A stretch of DNA of 64,000 bases from JAUMBM01 sp964645715 (GCA_964645715.1 CAZYAO010000017.1:6708-70707); one strand, 5' to 3'. Shown: positions 26,144 through 36,166, numbered from the stretch's first letter. A program made the numbers and translations. Notes: generated from the letters alone by a model not told the origin.

Positions 26144-29100
26144 CTACACAACCTCAACGGTGCTGAGTCCGTTGCGCAATTTTTTTACCCTGACCTGCGT
26201 GCTTATTCGCTCCTTGACAAATCGCACATGCGAAATGATACCAATGGTTTTGCCCGTAGCCTGCAGGTTATCCAGGGTGGCCAGTGCCGTTTCCAGGCTG
26301 TCATCATCCAGTGAACCAAAGCCCTCGTCGATAAACAGGGATTGTATCTGCTGTCGCTGCCCTGCAAGATCGGAAAGCCCGAGTGCCAGGGCCAGACTGA
26401 CGAGGAAGGTCTCCCCGCCACTCAGGGTATAGGTGGGTCTTCGATGATTGGCCATATACAGGTCAATGACTTCCAGCGCCAGGTCTTTATCTGCCTGGCG
26501 AGCCAGTAAATAGCGACCATTGAGCTGCATCAGGTGCCGATTGGCCAATTCTACCAGCTTTTGCAGACTGAGCCCCTGTGCGAAGGTTCTGAATTTTTTC
26601 CCGTCAGCGGAGCCAATGAGTTCATCCAGCAAGGCCCACCTCCGGCATACTTGCTTTTGTTGGTCAATGGCGAGTTGCTTAGCGGCAGCTTCTTGCTGCA
26701 GTTGCATATATTGCCGCTGCTGCTCCTGAAAGATACCAATTTGCTGCTGTGTCTGACTGTAGGCGTTGTTTAGGTTCATTTGCGCTTCCTGCAGCTGCTC
26801 GAGTGGTGATAGTGAAGCTACTTTATCACTGATAGTCTGCCAGGTATGCTGGCGGTCATTAAAAATTTTTTGCGCATCGGCCAGTTGTCTCGCCGTCTCG
26901 TTCAGCTGGGTTTCCAGCTGTTTTGCTTTATCGGTGGGTAGCAGCGCCTGCTGCGCTTGCATTATATTTTCAAAACCAAGCTCCTGCAGGGATGCCAAGA
27001 GTACCGAGCGCTCTTCATCCAACCTGTCTGCTGTCTGTTGCCGATCCGCCGTTTGCTTCTCCCAGTGTTTTTGGTTGGCGGCAATGTCTGATCGCAGCTG
27101 CTGTTCCTGTTCGCTGAGGAATGCTACAGCCTGACGGAGTTTCTCTTGCGCCTGCTTAAGTGAGACCTGTGCCTGTTCAACTGTCTGTCCCGGTAACAAC
27201 GATTCACGCTCCTGCTGTATTCGCTTGATTTCTTTGTCCTGCTCCTGGAAGGTGGCCTCTTCTATTGTCCATTGTTCCTTCAGGTGGTCGTATTTTTCTG
27301 CTAGTTTGGCTTGGTCGAGCTTCCAGCGATTAAGGTCCTCAGTAAGCTCTCGGCGCTTAGTTATTACTTGTAAAAAGTTGGTATTTTTTTGTCGTAGAGA
27401 GCTTACAATTTCGGCAGGTGGGCCATCATTTAGACTTATGCCCACAGGCATCAGTTGCTCCGCTAAGTCATTTTGTAGCTGCTGTACTTGCATCTCACCA
27501 TCGGCCAAAAGCAGCAGGCTTTGCTGAAGTTCTTGTTCATTTCGCTCATGTTGCCGAGTTGCCTCGTGCATTTTATCTTTGGCATCCGCCAATTCTTTCC
27601 GCGCCTGCTGCAGCCGGCGGCGGTAATCAATTGCCTGTTGCCTGCTGCGGAGCAGCGCATCTGCCTGTTCCCTGAGCGCTGACACCTGCTCCTGCAGGTT
27701 GTCAGCACGGGCAGCAGCCCAGTCGCGCAGCGCCTGTGGCAGGCTGCTCATCTCTGCTTGCAGCTTCGCAATATCGCTGTCCAGTGTTTGCAGACTGTTG
27801 GCATTGTCATGCCCGGTGATAGCGTCCAACTCCGCTTTTGTCTTTATGAGTTGTTCGTTTTCCGACGAAAAGAGCTGCTGTACTTCCTGCAGAACTTTTT
27901 GGGCCTGATCGCGCTCTTCGCGGGCGAGATCTTCAAAAATGATGGCCTTGGGGTCGTGTCGGAAAGGGTGAGTTGTGGACAGGCATAATGGGCATGGCTC
28001 ATGCTCTTTGAGCGTTGAGCGGGCAGTAGCGTAGTTGGTCTGTTGCTGAGAACGTTCAAACAGGTAGGTTTTGTACTCGTATTGCTGTTCAGCCTGACCG
28101 AGCTGCTGCCGGCGTTTTTCCAGCTGAGTCGTCTGATCTTTTACGGTGGTCTCAAGGGAGTGTCGGCGTTGCTCGGTCTGCTGCCGGCGCTGATGCAGCG
28201 CAGTAAGCTGTTGCTGTAGGCTCACCAATTGACTGATAGCCGATAGCTGCTTGCTGAGCTCGCTGTAGTCGCTTTCCGCATCGACTAACCATTGTTCCAG
28301 CGCGGTTTCGTCAGCTGGTATGCCGGCAGGGCACTGTTCTGCCAGTAGTATAATCGCCTGCTCGCATTGAGCGTGTGATGCTTCTGCCTTCGCCCTGGTA
28401 GTGGTGGTCAGTTGCGCCACCGCAGCTTTTGCATTGGCCTCTTTACGGAAGTCGTCAAGACGCTGTTGTTGTCCCTCTAGTTTCCTAAGTTGCTGCTCGA
28501 GGATGGGTAGGAGGGTAGTCAGCCGCTCATAGTGATTCTTTTCCTGCAGCCAAACATCAATTTTTTCCAGTGAGATTTTGTGCTCGTCAATGGTTTTTTT
28601 CAGTTCCGTCAGTTGCTGTTGCGCCTCGTCTTGTTGGCGTTGTATTCCTTGTAATTGCTGTTGCTGATCGTTCAGTCGCCCGATGCCTTGGGCCAGCCTG
28701 TCATCCAGTATTTTGGCCCTGCTGATGTTGTCAGCCTGCTGGTCTGCGCGGGTATCAAAATCCTGTTGTTCCTTCTGCGCCTGCTGTAATTGATGCTGAT
28801 AATTAATAAGTTTTAAGTTGTCTTCCCGTAGCTGCTGCTCGAGCGTATACAGTGTATTTGAAAGGTTGGTAAGCTGCACCAGGTCACGCTCCAACGCATC
28901 TATTTTTGGGGAAAAAGGCAGTAGCAGCTTATGTCTTTCCAGCTTCTGCTGCTCGCCTTCGGCAGCAGCTGCCAGCAGTTGGCTTTTTTCCAGCGCGGTA
29001 GTAGCGTCGGAGAGCGCTACTGATGATTTATGCAGCTGCTCCCAACACTGTATGTCTTTGGACAGCCGCTCCAGCTGTTGCTGCTGCTCGATTGCTTCCA

Positions 29101-29791
29101 GCTGTGCTTTTTCTATTTCATCAGCAATAGTATGCTGCTTTTCGGAGGAGGGCAGGTTGAGCAACTGATAGTCTTCCAGCAGCCTTTCCAGTTTGGTCCT
29201 TTCGGCTTTATGGCGCTTAAAAGCGGCTATGGACAGCTGCGAGTATTGCTCGGTGCCCGTCAGTCGCTCGAGTATGGCCGAGCGCTCACCGTCAGAGGAT
29301 TTGAGGAAGGCAGCAAAGTCGCCTTGCGAAAGTAATACAGAGCGGGTAAACCGATCGAAGTTGAGGCCTGTTAGGGCATCAATCTGGTTGGTCACATCTT
29401 TTTTGCTTTCACTGACCGCCACCCACTTGCCGTCGGTCAGTCTGCTCAGCTGTCGCCTTACATTTTGGGTGTCGTCGTCTTTACCCGATTTCTTGGGTTT
29501 GGTATAAGACCAGTGCGCGAGGTAGTGGTCGTGGTTGACGCGAAATTCGACCTCCGCCATACATTCGCGGGTTCCGTTGCGAAGTACCTGCATGGGCGGT
29601 GTATTGCGCCCGTCACGGGCAATGCGCCCGTAAAGTGCCAGCGTGATGGCATCCAGCAGGCTTGTTTTTCCGGCACCAGTGTCTCCGGTGATGGCAAATA
29701 GCCCCGACTGGCTGAGAGGCGGGCGGTCAAAATCGAGTTCGGCCTTCTCCAGCGAGTGTATGTTGCGTATGCGAAGTTTGATAATTTCCAT
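26144..29791 (-). CDS. sbcC: Exonuclease subunit SbcC (Rad50-like ATPase)
   Basis: This 1215-residue SMC-like ATPase partners SbcD to process DNA hairpins and double-strand ends. Walker A is GDTGAGKT (36-43). Two very long glutamine-rich coiled coils flank a zinc hook CPLC near residue 598. The ABC signature LSGGETFLVSLALALGLSDLA lies near 1122, followed by Walker B in IQSLFIDEGFGSLDDDSL. It is longer than the E. coli protein (1048). It starts nine bases after sbcD stops, so the two genes form one operon. Confidence 0.96.
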   Translation of the reverse strand: MEIIKLRIRNIHSLEKAELDFDRPPLSQSGLFAITGDTGAGKTSLLDAITLALYGRIARDGRNTPPMQVLRNGTRECMAEVEFRVNHDHYLAHWSYTKPKKSGKDDDTQNVRRQLSRLTDGKWVAVSESKKDVTNQIDALTGLNFDRFTRSVLLSQGDFAAFLKSSDGERSAILERLTGTEQYSQLSIAAFKRHKAERTKLERLLEDYQLLNLPSSEKQHTIADEIEKAQLEAIEQQQQLERLSKDIQCWEQLHKSSVALSDATTALEKSQLLAAAAEGEQQKLERHKLLLPFSPKIDALERDLVQLTNLSNTLYTLEQQLREDNLKLINYQHQLQQAQKEQQDFDTRADQQADNISRAKILDDRLAQGIGRLNDQQQQLQGIQRQQDEAQQQLTELKKTIDEHKISLEKIDVWLQEKNHYERLTTLLPILEQQLRKLEGQQQRLDDFRKEANAKAAVAQLTTTTRAKAEASHAQCEQAIILLAEQCPAGIPADETALEQWLVDAESDYSELSKQLSAISQLVSLQQQLTALHQRRQQTEQRRHSLETTVKDQTTQLEKRRQQLGQAEQQYEYKTYLFERSQQQTNYATARSTLKEHEPCPLCLSTTHPFRHDPKAIIFEDLAREERDQAQKVLQEVQQLFSSENEQLIKTKAELDAITGHDNANSLQTLDSDIAKLQAEMSSLPQALRDWAAARADNLQEQVSALREQADALLRSRQQAIDYRRRLQQARKELADAKDKMHEATRQHERNEQELQQSLLLLADGEMQVQQLQNDLAEQLMPVGISLNDGPPAEIVSSLRQKNTNFLQVITKRRELTEDLNRWKLDQAKLAEKYDHLKEQWTIEEATFQEQDKEIKRIQQERESLLPGQTVEQAQVSLKQAQEKLRQAVAFLSEQEQQLRSDIAANQKHWEKQTADRQQTADRLDEERSVLLASLQELGFENIMQAQQALLPTDKAKQLETQLNETARQLADAQKIFNDRQHTWQTISDKVASLSPLEQLQEAQMNLNNAYSQTQQQIGIFQEQQRQYMQLQQEAAAKQLAIDQQKQVCRRWALLDELIGSADGKKFRTFAQGLSLQKLVELANRHLMQLNGRYLLARQADKDLALEVIDLYMANHRRPTYTLSGGETFLVSLALALGLSDLAGQRQQIQSLFIDEGFGSLDDDSLETALATLDNLQATGKTIGIISHVRFVKERISTQVRVKKLRNGLSTVEVV

Positions 29792-29800
29792 GATTCGGTT

Positions 29801-31030
29801 TTAGTCTTTGTCTCCGCCCGCCTGCACCCATTCCTGTAGCTCCATGAATGTATCGAGCAACTGCTGTTTCTCCTCCTGCGGGAGCGTCGCCTGCGGGTCG
29901 CATTTTTTTAAAAAAACCTCCCTTGCCGTAAGCTCGTGCAGCTGGGGCAGGGTCTCCGCTGCCCAGTCGCCGGCAGTAGCCTGTGTCTGCAGGATGCGTA
30001 TTTTCAACAGTTCAACAGGGAGTGTTGCACAGAGTTCTTCGAGCTCCTGCTGAATACCCGGTATCGGTCGGTCTGTTTCTACGACAATTTCCAGCCAGGG
30101 GGTGAGGGGGTCGTCCCGTCGCTCGGCAAATGCATGGATTTTGGGCTTTATGCTGGCCCAGTCGCCCTGTATGGTTTTTAGTCGCCTGAACAGGGGCACC
30201 GGCAGGCTGCGGATGAGGGGCGTACACTGCTCGTCAAAGTCAATGAGGCAGACACTCTTGCTGTCCTGGGTTTCACTAAAACTGAGCGGTATCATGGAAC
30301 CGGCATAGCGGACAGTCTCGCGCCCGCCCATCGCCTGCGCCCGGTGAATGTGCCCGAGGGCGATATAGTCAAAATCATGCGGAAATTCATGTGCATCAAT
30401 ATTTTCACAGTTGCCGATGTAGATGTTGTCCTGCTTGTCTGCACTCAGTGCTCCGCTTGCGTACAGATGCCCCGTAGCGATGACCGGGAGCCGGGGAAGA
30501 CCCAGGTCATGAATCTGTGTTGCCAGATCCGTATATACGTCGCGCACGGCTGCACGCAGGCGCTGCGCTCGCTGCTCAGCATTTTCACCGGCAACTACAT
30601 ACATCAGCTCGCGATCCCGCAGAAAGGGAACCGCCGCGACAATCATCGCCGGCGCTGCCTGCTCGTCCTGCAGCACGAGCAGCGCCTCGCGCCTGTCAGC
30701 CGGCATGGCACCAATTACATGGATGTGCAGATTTTTAAGGAGCTCACTGTCCGCTGCCAGCGTACCGGGAGAGTCGTGGTTACCGCCGACAATAACTACT
30801 TGCCGACAGCCTGTTTTTAGCAGCCGGCTGAGGAAGTTGTAGTACAGCTCCCGTGCATTGTTGGGCGGATTGCTGACGTCAAAGATATCTCCGGCAACAA
30901 TGAGAACGTCTACAGACTCGGTTTGCAGGGTGTCTATGAGCCAGTTCAGGGCCAGCGCTTGCTCCTGGGTTCTGTCGTGGTGAATGAACCGCTGGCCCAG
31001 GTGCCAGTCGGCGGTGTGCAGTACGCGCAT
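29801..31030 (-). CDS. sbcD: Exonuclease subunit SbcD (Mre11-like nuclease)
   Basis: This 409-residue metallophosphoesterase nuclease has the expected motifs: HTADWHLGQ (5-13), AGDIFDVSNPP, GGNHDSPGT, ATGHLYASGA and YIALGHIHRAQ. With SbcC it cuts hairpin DNA and resects ends. The ATG at 31030 opens directly into the family's N-terminus; the frame extends to 31087 but without similarity. It is transcribed just ahead of sbcC. Confidence 0.96.
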   Translation of the reverse strand: MRVLHTADWHLGQRFIHHDRTQEQALALNWLIDTLQTESVDVLIVAGDIFDVSNPPNNARELYYNFLSRLLKTGCRQVVIVGGNHDSPGTLAADSELLKNLHIHVIGAMPADRREALLVLQDEQAAPAMIVAAVPFLRDRELMYVVAGENAEQRAQRLRAAVRDVYTDLATQIHDLGLPRLPVIATGHLYASGALSADKQDNIYIGNCENIDAHEFPHDFDYIALGHIHRAQAMGGRETVRYAGSMIPLSFSETQDSKSVCLIDFDEQCTPLIRSLPVPLFRRLKTIQGDWASIKPKIHAFAERRDDPLTPWLEIVVETDRPIPGIQQELEELCATLPVELLKIRILQTQATAGDWAAETLPQLHELTAREVFLKKCDPQATLPQEEKQQLLDTFMELQEWVQAGGDKD

Positions 31031-31086
31031 AAGGGTACATTTTCCAAAAAATAAGGTGCTTCGCCACTGTAGGGGCAAAAAATGCA

Positions 31087-31130
31087 CGTAATGTTTTTGG
31101 GGTGACCACAGTCACCCCAAAAACATTACG
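31087..31130. repeat. Perfect 20-bp-arm palindrome (T-stem-A family)
   Basis: The arms at 31087-31106 and 31111-31130 are perfectly complementary around CACA; the apex is TTTTTGGGGTGAC and GTCACCCCAAAAA. It ends two bases before the stop of the metalloprotease gene and may form its 3' end. Confidence 0.7.
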
Positions 31131-31132
31131 CG

Positions 31133-32704
31133 CTATTGAATGACCAATTTTTTTACCACCTGCCCATTGCCCCCTTCAAGCCGGCAGCTGTAGAGGCCGG
31201 CTGGCAGCGCCGCCGGCAGTTCAATGGCCAACTGCTGCCGGCCGCTGCCCGGACGAAGCAGCTGGCTGAGTACCACCTGTCCAAGGCTGTTGCTCAGTTG
31301 CAGGCGCCAGCTTTCTGCTGGCGAACGATCAAGATCCAGGTCGAGCAGCAGCAGCCCGCCTGCAGCAATCGGGTTGGGAGAAAGCTGCCACGAAACCAAG
31401 CCTTTGGGCTCCTGAAGGCCACTGATGCTGCCTGTCAAAAAGCTGCTGACAATCCGCCAGTCACTGCAGTGCTGGTATGCACTGAAGGGCTTGATGCGCC
31501 AAAAGTAAGTCCTGTTTTCAACCAGATTGACGGGTATATTCAGGTAGGGGGCGTCGGTAATGTACTCTGTGGTGACAGGTGCTGCAAAGCTGGCAAGCCT
31601 GCTGACTTCTACAAGGTAGTGTGTTGCGTTGGCAATGGGACTCCAAGCAAGATAAGCAGCGTTGGGTACCACAGTTTCTCCAGAGGCAGGAGCGATGACG
31701 CTGACGGGTTCTGATGTGTCCAGCTGACCAGGAATCGACTGGTTGTATAACCAGTTGGCGCGCTGATCTAGCAGATAAGCACGCATGGCAGCCCGCTGCT
31801 CAGGGGTAAATACCGCCTGACAGGCGTCATTGGCGTAACCCATTATGTAACTGCCATTGCTGCGGAAAGCGACCCCGACCGGATCTCGTTGTTGGGTCGG
31901 ACTCTGGCCATTGTTGTCGCAGGTCCACCTTGCCGCCAGATAATCGGGGCTTGTATCGCAAAAACCGTCAGCTGCAAAGCTGCAGTTACTCCCATCAACC
32001 CATTCGACATAAGCCGTATCAATGATGAGGGTATCCAGTATGAGGGTATCCTTGAAGTAGGTATAGTCGTAGGTTACGCGCAGGGGCGCAGGGTCGTTGA
32101 AGTTATGGCTCACCGATCCATCCCAGCTAACGCCTCCTTCCCAGCCCAGGAAGGGATGGGGTAGCTTGAGTGCATGCCCCACTTCGTGCGCCCAGGTGTG
32201 GTCCGTCGGCTGTGAGCAGGATTTTCGCATGGCAATGCCTGCATACGGTAAGTTGTAGCCGCAATTGCCGGCAGGATCATTGACAAAGTAGCAATTGAGG
32301 GTGTTGGGCACATTGTTGGCAAACATCATCTCTGCTCCCGTCAATACTGTCCCATGGTTGTAGTAGGCCGAGTTATCAATGTATCGAATGTCCCCTTCTA
32401 CAAAAAAGTGTATGTTGGCCTGCTCATAGTCCTGGTTGAGGCGGCACAAGGCCCTGAGAAGGGCTCCTCTGCTGAAGTAGCCGTTGCCGTTGTCGTCGCC
32501 CACAATGTGGATGGTCAGCGGTACGTAGAGGGTCGTGTCGCTTCCCTTTCTGTACAACTCAGGCGCGGACTGGTATTTTTGCAACCACGCACTGCGCCCC
32601 ATCTGCACGCCACAGTAGCGAACAGGTGGCTGATCCTGGGCATTGACCTGCCAGGAAAACGAAAAAATAAAGGCTGTCACCAGCAGAAAATAGAACCTTG
32701 ACAT
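31133..32704 (-). CDS. Secreted M43-like metalloprotease with type IX sorting domain (tandem copy 3)
   Basis: This 523-residue secreted protein has a signal peptide (cleavage near VNAQ), a zinc protease domain with HEVGHALKLPH at 173-183, a probable Met-turn in SYIMGYAND, a fibronectin-like domain (about 345-440) and a C-terminal sorting domain containing LSPNPIAAGG. It is the last of three same-strand paralogues (34619-36166, 32865-34343, this one), which share an N-terminal cysteine and similar spacing. The metzincin glycine between the second and third His is Lys here. An acidic repeat-like insertion (DTLILDTLIIDT) sits between the zinc site and the Met-turn. ATG 32704 is chosen at the signal peptide. 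A promoter-like box lies at 32763-32770. Confidence 0.85.
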   Translation of the reverse strand: MSRFYFLLVTAFIFSFSWQVNAQDQPPVRYCGVQMGRSAWLQKYQSAPELYRKGSDTTLYVPLTIHIVGDDNGNGYFSRGALLRALCRLNQDYEQANIHFFVEGDIRYIDNSAYYNHGTVLTGAEMMFANNVPNTLNCYFVNDPAGNCGYNLPYAGIAMRKSCSQPTDHTWAHEVGHALKLPHPFLGWEGGVSWDGSVSHNFNDPAPLRVTYDYTYFKDTLILDTLIIDTAYVEWVDGSNCSFAADGFCDTSPDYLAARWTCDNNGQSPTQQRDPVGVAFRSNGSYIMGYANDACQAVFTPEQRAAMRAYLLDQRANWLYNQSIPGQLDTSEPVSVIAPASGETVVPNAAYLAWSPIANATHYLVEVSRLASFAAPVTTEYITDAPYLNIPVNLVENRTYFWRIKPFSAYQHCSDWRIVSSFLTGSISGLQEPKGLVSWQLSPNPIAAGGLLLLDLDLDRSPAESWRLQLSNSLGQVVLSQLLRPGSGRQQLAIELPAALPAGLYSCRLEGGNGQVVKKLVIQ

Positions 32705-32762
32705 ACAGCTGTTGATTTTTATTGACAACAGCAAGTTTAACTGTTTTTTTCTTCTTGTGGGG

Positions 32763-32770
32763 CAAAAATA
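32763..32770 (-). promoter_or_regulatory. Promoter box TATTTTTG for the metalloprotease at 31133-32704
   Basis: This is a TAnnTTTG match on the minus strand, 58 bases before the ATG, in the short gap after the next protease gene. Confidence 0.4.
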
Positions 32771-32781
32771 GGTGGGTTGGA

Positions 32782-32817
32782 AATATTTTTTGGCGGCCGG
32801 AGCCGCCAAAAAATATT
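32782..32817. repeat. Perfect 16-bp-arm palindrome (T-stem-A family)
   Basis: The arms at 32782-32797 and 32802-32817 are perfectly complementary around CGGA; the apex is TTTTTTGGCGGC and GCCGCCAAAAAA. It lies downstream of the protease at 32865-34343. Confidence 0.7.
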
Positions 32818-32864
32818 CTTCAGGAGGCTGTGCGGTCAGTTAGCCGGATAGCCTCCGCGTAAAA

Positions 32865-34343
32865 CTACCGAATCACAAATTTTTCAGTGCTCACATTGCC
32901 CTGCTGCTGCAGCTGGAGGAAGTAAACACCCGGGGCCAACCCCTGCACATTTATCGATGGCGACGCTGCAGCTGCTTCAGCAGCCAACTTGCCTTGCCGA
33001 AGGTGCCGACCCAGCGCATCGCTAATCTTCCAGTCGAGGGTCATAGCAGTGGCCGATGAAGGCCATGAAATCCACAGAAGACCGTCCGTGACAGGATTGG
33101 GATAAATCTTCACCGGCAACCCTGCCGTCGGCTCCGTAGATACATTTACCAATGTACCCGTCTGGAAGGTCACCCGATTGCTGAAATTGCCACAGGTCTG
33201 GTAGGGATTGAACGCGCGGACGCGCCAGTGGTATGTTTTGTTGGGCTCCAGATTGCTGGCCAGTACGCTGGTGCCTTCAACGACTGCCTGGTTGCGGATG
33301 ATAGAGAAGGTAGCAAATGGATTCCACTGTACCAGATAGTGTGTTGCATTGGGCACCGGCTCCCATTGCAGAAATATACTGTTGCTGCCTTCTACCAGAC
33401 TTCCTGCGAGGGGGTTGACAGCTACCAACAACGGGGTGTCGGGTATGGCAGCACTGTAGGGTTCTACCGTATCAGCCATGCCCGCCCGGGCATCCAGCAG
33501 ATTGGCGCGCATGGCAGCAATTTGCTCCCCTGAAAATCTCGACATGCAGTTGTCTAAAGCATAAGACATGAACCAACGGCCGGTAGAACGGAAAGAGATG
33601 CTGTCGGGGTCGAACTGTACTACACCGCTCAGTGTGTCTCCCGAGCAGCTCCAGCGGTAGTTGAGGTAGTCGGCCTGTGTATCGCAAAAGCGGTCGCCCG
33701 ACTGGCTGCAGTTGGAGCCGTCTACTTTTTCAACCTGCCTGCCGTTGATTTGTGCAGGGGCGGGCTGACTGTAGTTGTGCTGGTAACCCTCCCAACCTCG
33801 AAAGGTGTGTGGCAGGGATAAAAAATGCCCCAGCTCATGCGCCCAGGTGTGGTCGCCAGGTCCCACACAGCTCTTGGCAAGCACCACGCCATCTTCCCCC
33901 GGAGAATAGTAACCGCAGGCGCCGGCAGCGCGTTGCACAAAGTAACAATTGATGGTGCCCGGCACATTGTACTGATCAATGAGCTGCGCTCCCTGCGCAA
34001 AATCGTGCTCGTAATAGGTATTGTTGTTGATGTAGTTGATGTCGCCAAGCATAAAAAACTGTATGCCCGCCTGTTCAAAATCTTCGTTGAGCTGGCAAAA
34101 GGCTGCCAGTAGTTGTGTAAGGCTGTAGTAGCCATTGCCTTCATCGTCGCCGACAATGTGGATGGTCACTGGTGCGTACAGGGTTTCATTCGTCTTGGGA
34201 AAAGCCTGCGGATTATCCTGATAGCGTTCAAACCATGGGGATGTGTGATCCGGCGTAGCACAGGGCGCCAGCTCCTGTGCCAGCAGCGTTTGGGAAAAAA
34301 TCAGCACGGCAGCAGCCAGCAGCAGGGGTAAGTTTCGTAACAT
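32865..34343 (-). CDS. Secreted M43-like metalloprotease with type IX sorting domain (tandem copy 2)
   Basis: This 492-residue secreted protein has a signal peptide (LLLAAAVLIFSQTLLAQ), the zinc motif HELGHFLSLPH at 169-179, the conserved HIVGDDEGNGYYS segment near 62-74, a probable Met-turn (WFMSYALDN), a fibronectin-like domain and a C-terminal sorting domain with KIYPNPVTDG. It shares many blocks with the downstream copy, for example INCYFV, HTWAHE and DGSNCS. This points to tandem duplication. Ser replaces the usual metzincin Gly. The ATG at 34343 is chosen at the signal peptide. Confidence 0.85.
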   Translation of the reverse strand: MLRNLPLLLAAAVLIFSQTLLAQELAPCATPDHTSPWFERYQDNPQAFPKTNETLYAPVTIHIVGDDEGNGYYSLTQLLAAFCQLNEDFEQAGIQFFMLGDINYINNNTYYEHDFAQGAQLIDQYNVPGTINCYFVQRAAGACGYYSPGEDGVVLAKSCVGPGDHTWAHELGHFLSLPHTFRGWEGYQHNYSQPAPAQINGRQVEKVDGSNCSQSGDRFCDTQADYLNYRWSCSGDTLSGVVQFDPDSISFRSTGRWFMSYALDNCMSRFSGEQIAAMRANLLDARAGMADTVEPYSAAIPDTPLLVAVNPLAGSLVEGSNSIFLQWEPVPNATHYLVQWNPFATFSIIRNQAVVEGTSVLASNLEPNKTYHWRVRAFNPYQTCGNFSNRVTFQTGTLVNVSTEPTAGLPVKIYPNPVTDGLLWISWPSSATAMTLDWKISDALGRHLRQGKLAAEAAAASPSINVQGLAPGVYFLQLQQQGNVSTEKFVIR

Positions 34344-34530
34344 ATACTCAGGAATAGTAGCTATGAAAAGAATGGTTGTTGAATGTTTTACAGTATACCA
34401 ATCCTTAGACGTCACCTACAGCAGCCTTATCAGGTGTTGCAGCGTCGGGCATTCATGGCATTAAAAGTAACAAGGAGTTTCCACAAATGTTCCGCACAGG
34501 AAGGGAGGAAACCTGTTATCACTTGCGCAC

Positions 34531-34589
34531 AAAAAAATCGCCATCCTCATCGACCAGTCAACAGTGTGGTGCGCTAAGAGGATGGCGAT
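34531..34589 (-). terminator. Intrinsic terminator of the first tandem protease
   Basis: The 12-bp arms at 34537-34548 and 34578-34589 enclose a 29-base loop. Adenines at 34531-34537 form a T tract on the minus strand. It begins 30 bases after the stop codon of the gene at 34619-36166. The rest of the 34344-34618 gap shows nothing else I can name. Confidence 0.7.
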
Positions 34590-34618
34590 TCAGGGAGATA
34601 CTACAAACCGGTTAAGGG

Positions 34619-36166
34619 CTATCGGGCAACGATAATCCTCTCGGTGACTTGCTGGCCCCCCATGGTAATCTGTAAGAAATAAACACCCGCAGCAAGTGCT
34701 GACGTTTCTATTTCCAGGGTGTTGCCTACCGTCGTGAAGCGATGCCGACGGCTTGGCATGACTCTGCGGCCAACGATATCGTAGAGATTTATCTCTGCGT
34801 CAATACTCGTCTCTGGATTAATCGTCACCCGCACAGGCTGGCCTAATCCGACAGGATTGGGAGCAACCGAGAAGCTTTCAACTCCCTTTGGAGATTCGTC
34901 TGCCGTCAGTACGCCGGTAAAGAAAATCCCATTGGCGGTGGTCGTCGTGCAGGCACGGTGAGCATTGAAAGGCCTGACACGCCAGAAGTACCGGCGATTG
35001 GGCTCGAGACCTGTCACAATCTTGTTGGTGCCAAAGACAACCATGCGAATCGGACTAATCGTATGCGTGCTTACACGGGAAATTTCCAGCACATAACCGT
35101 CAGCACCCTGTACACCCTGCCAAGTAAGATTGACTGCATTGAAATGGCCAAGCTGTACACTATCAATGGGGGACAGCAGTACCGGACTATCAGTAATCTC
35201 GCGTACGGGTGGCACGGCATCCAGCCGCAGGTAGTTGCGCGAATTGGACGCCAGATCGGCCAGCATCAGCTGTTCCTGCATAGGGGAGAAAAAATACTCG
35301 GAGTCCGGACAGTTGAGGAAATAGCCCATGTATAGCTTTTCCTCAGGGTTGACCAACTCGTTGTTGGGGTCGCGCGCTCCGCCGGTATAGTTGCAGTTGG
35401 ACCAGCCAAGCCCCAAGTTGTAGTCGGCGGGTGTGTCGCAAATCTGATCTCCGGCCGTCTCACAGTTGCTACCGCTGGCCAATTCGGTAGGTACACCGCC
35501 AGGGCTTACAACCGGTGCAGGCGTGCCATGCGTGGCCACCGAGTAAGCCGAAGCATCCCAGCCCAAAAAGGGGTGGGGGAGACTCAGATAGTGCCCGACT
35601 TCATGCGTTAGGGTAGCATCATTGGGGCCTACATTGGCTTTCCGGATGACAATCCAGTCCTTCACGGGCGAGTAGTAGGCCAGCGTTTGCCCATCGCTCG
35701 ACTGGTTGTCAGCAATTTCACCGACTACCCATATATTCAGCGCACGTGCGTTGCGCTGGAATGTCATGATGGTATTGACCGTACCGCTATGATTGGAGAA
35801 GACCGTACTGTTATTGATGTTGTTGAACGAACCATCTTTCAGGAAAAACTGAATCCCCAGCGGCTCGAAATCCTCATTGAGCTCGCACAGTTGTCCCAGC
35901 ACATTCATTTCCGATACACGCCCCGTGCCGTCGGTGTTGGCAATGAGGTGAAATTTGACGGGTATGTACTGTACTGTCCTGCCTTCAGCAGTTACAGACG
36001 CCAGCGCTGCCTTATTGGCTTGCAGGCGGCGCAGCATGAGCGCGTTGGTTTCTGCTCCGTGTGTTCCGCACCAAGGGGTATGCTGACCTTCCTGGCCGTA
36101 GAGGGCAGTGAGAGAGGCTAGTGTACTTAACACCAGCGCAAGAAAAAATGCAATCGATTTTGGCAT
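34619..36166 (-). CDS. Secreted M43-like metalloprotease with type IX sorting domain (tandem copy 1)
   Basis: This 515-residue secreted protein has a signal peptide (cleavage near ALYGQ), the zinc motif HEVGHYLSLPH at 188-198, the block QYIPVKFHLIANTDGTG, a probable Met-turn (LYMGYFLN), a fibronectin-like domain and a sorting domain containing SVAPNPVGLG. It is the most divergent of the three tandem copies. Ser stands where metzincins usually have Gly. A promoter-like box at 36203-36210 lies 37 bases upstream, and the gene is divergent from mdh. Confidence 0.85.
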   Translation of the reverse strand: MPKSIAFFLALVLSTLASLTALYGQEGQHTPWCGTHGAETNALMLRRLQANKAALASVTAEGRTVQYIPVKFHLIANTDGTGRVSEMNVLGQLCELNEDFEPLGIQFFLKDGSFNNINNSTVFSNHSGTVNTIMTFQRNARALNIWVVGEIADNQSSDGQTLAYYSPVKDWIVIRKANVGPNDATLTHEVGHYLSLPHPFLGWDASAYSVATHGTPAPVVSPGGVPTELASGSNCETAGDQICDTPADYNLGLGWSNCNYTGGARDPNNELVNPEEKLYMGYFLNCPDSEYFFSPMQEQLMLADLASNSRNYLRLDAVPPVREITDSPVLLSPIDSVQLGHFNAVNLTWQGVQGADGYVLEISRVSTHTISPIRMVVFGTNKIVTGLEPNRRYFWRVRPFNAHRACTTTTANGIFFTGVLTADESPKGVESFSVAPNPVGLGQPVRVTINPETSIDAEINLYDIVGRRVMPSRRHRFTTVGNTLEIETSALAAGVYFLQITMGGQQVTERIIVAR

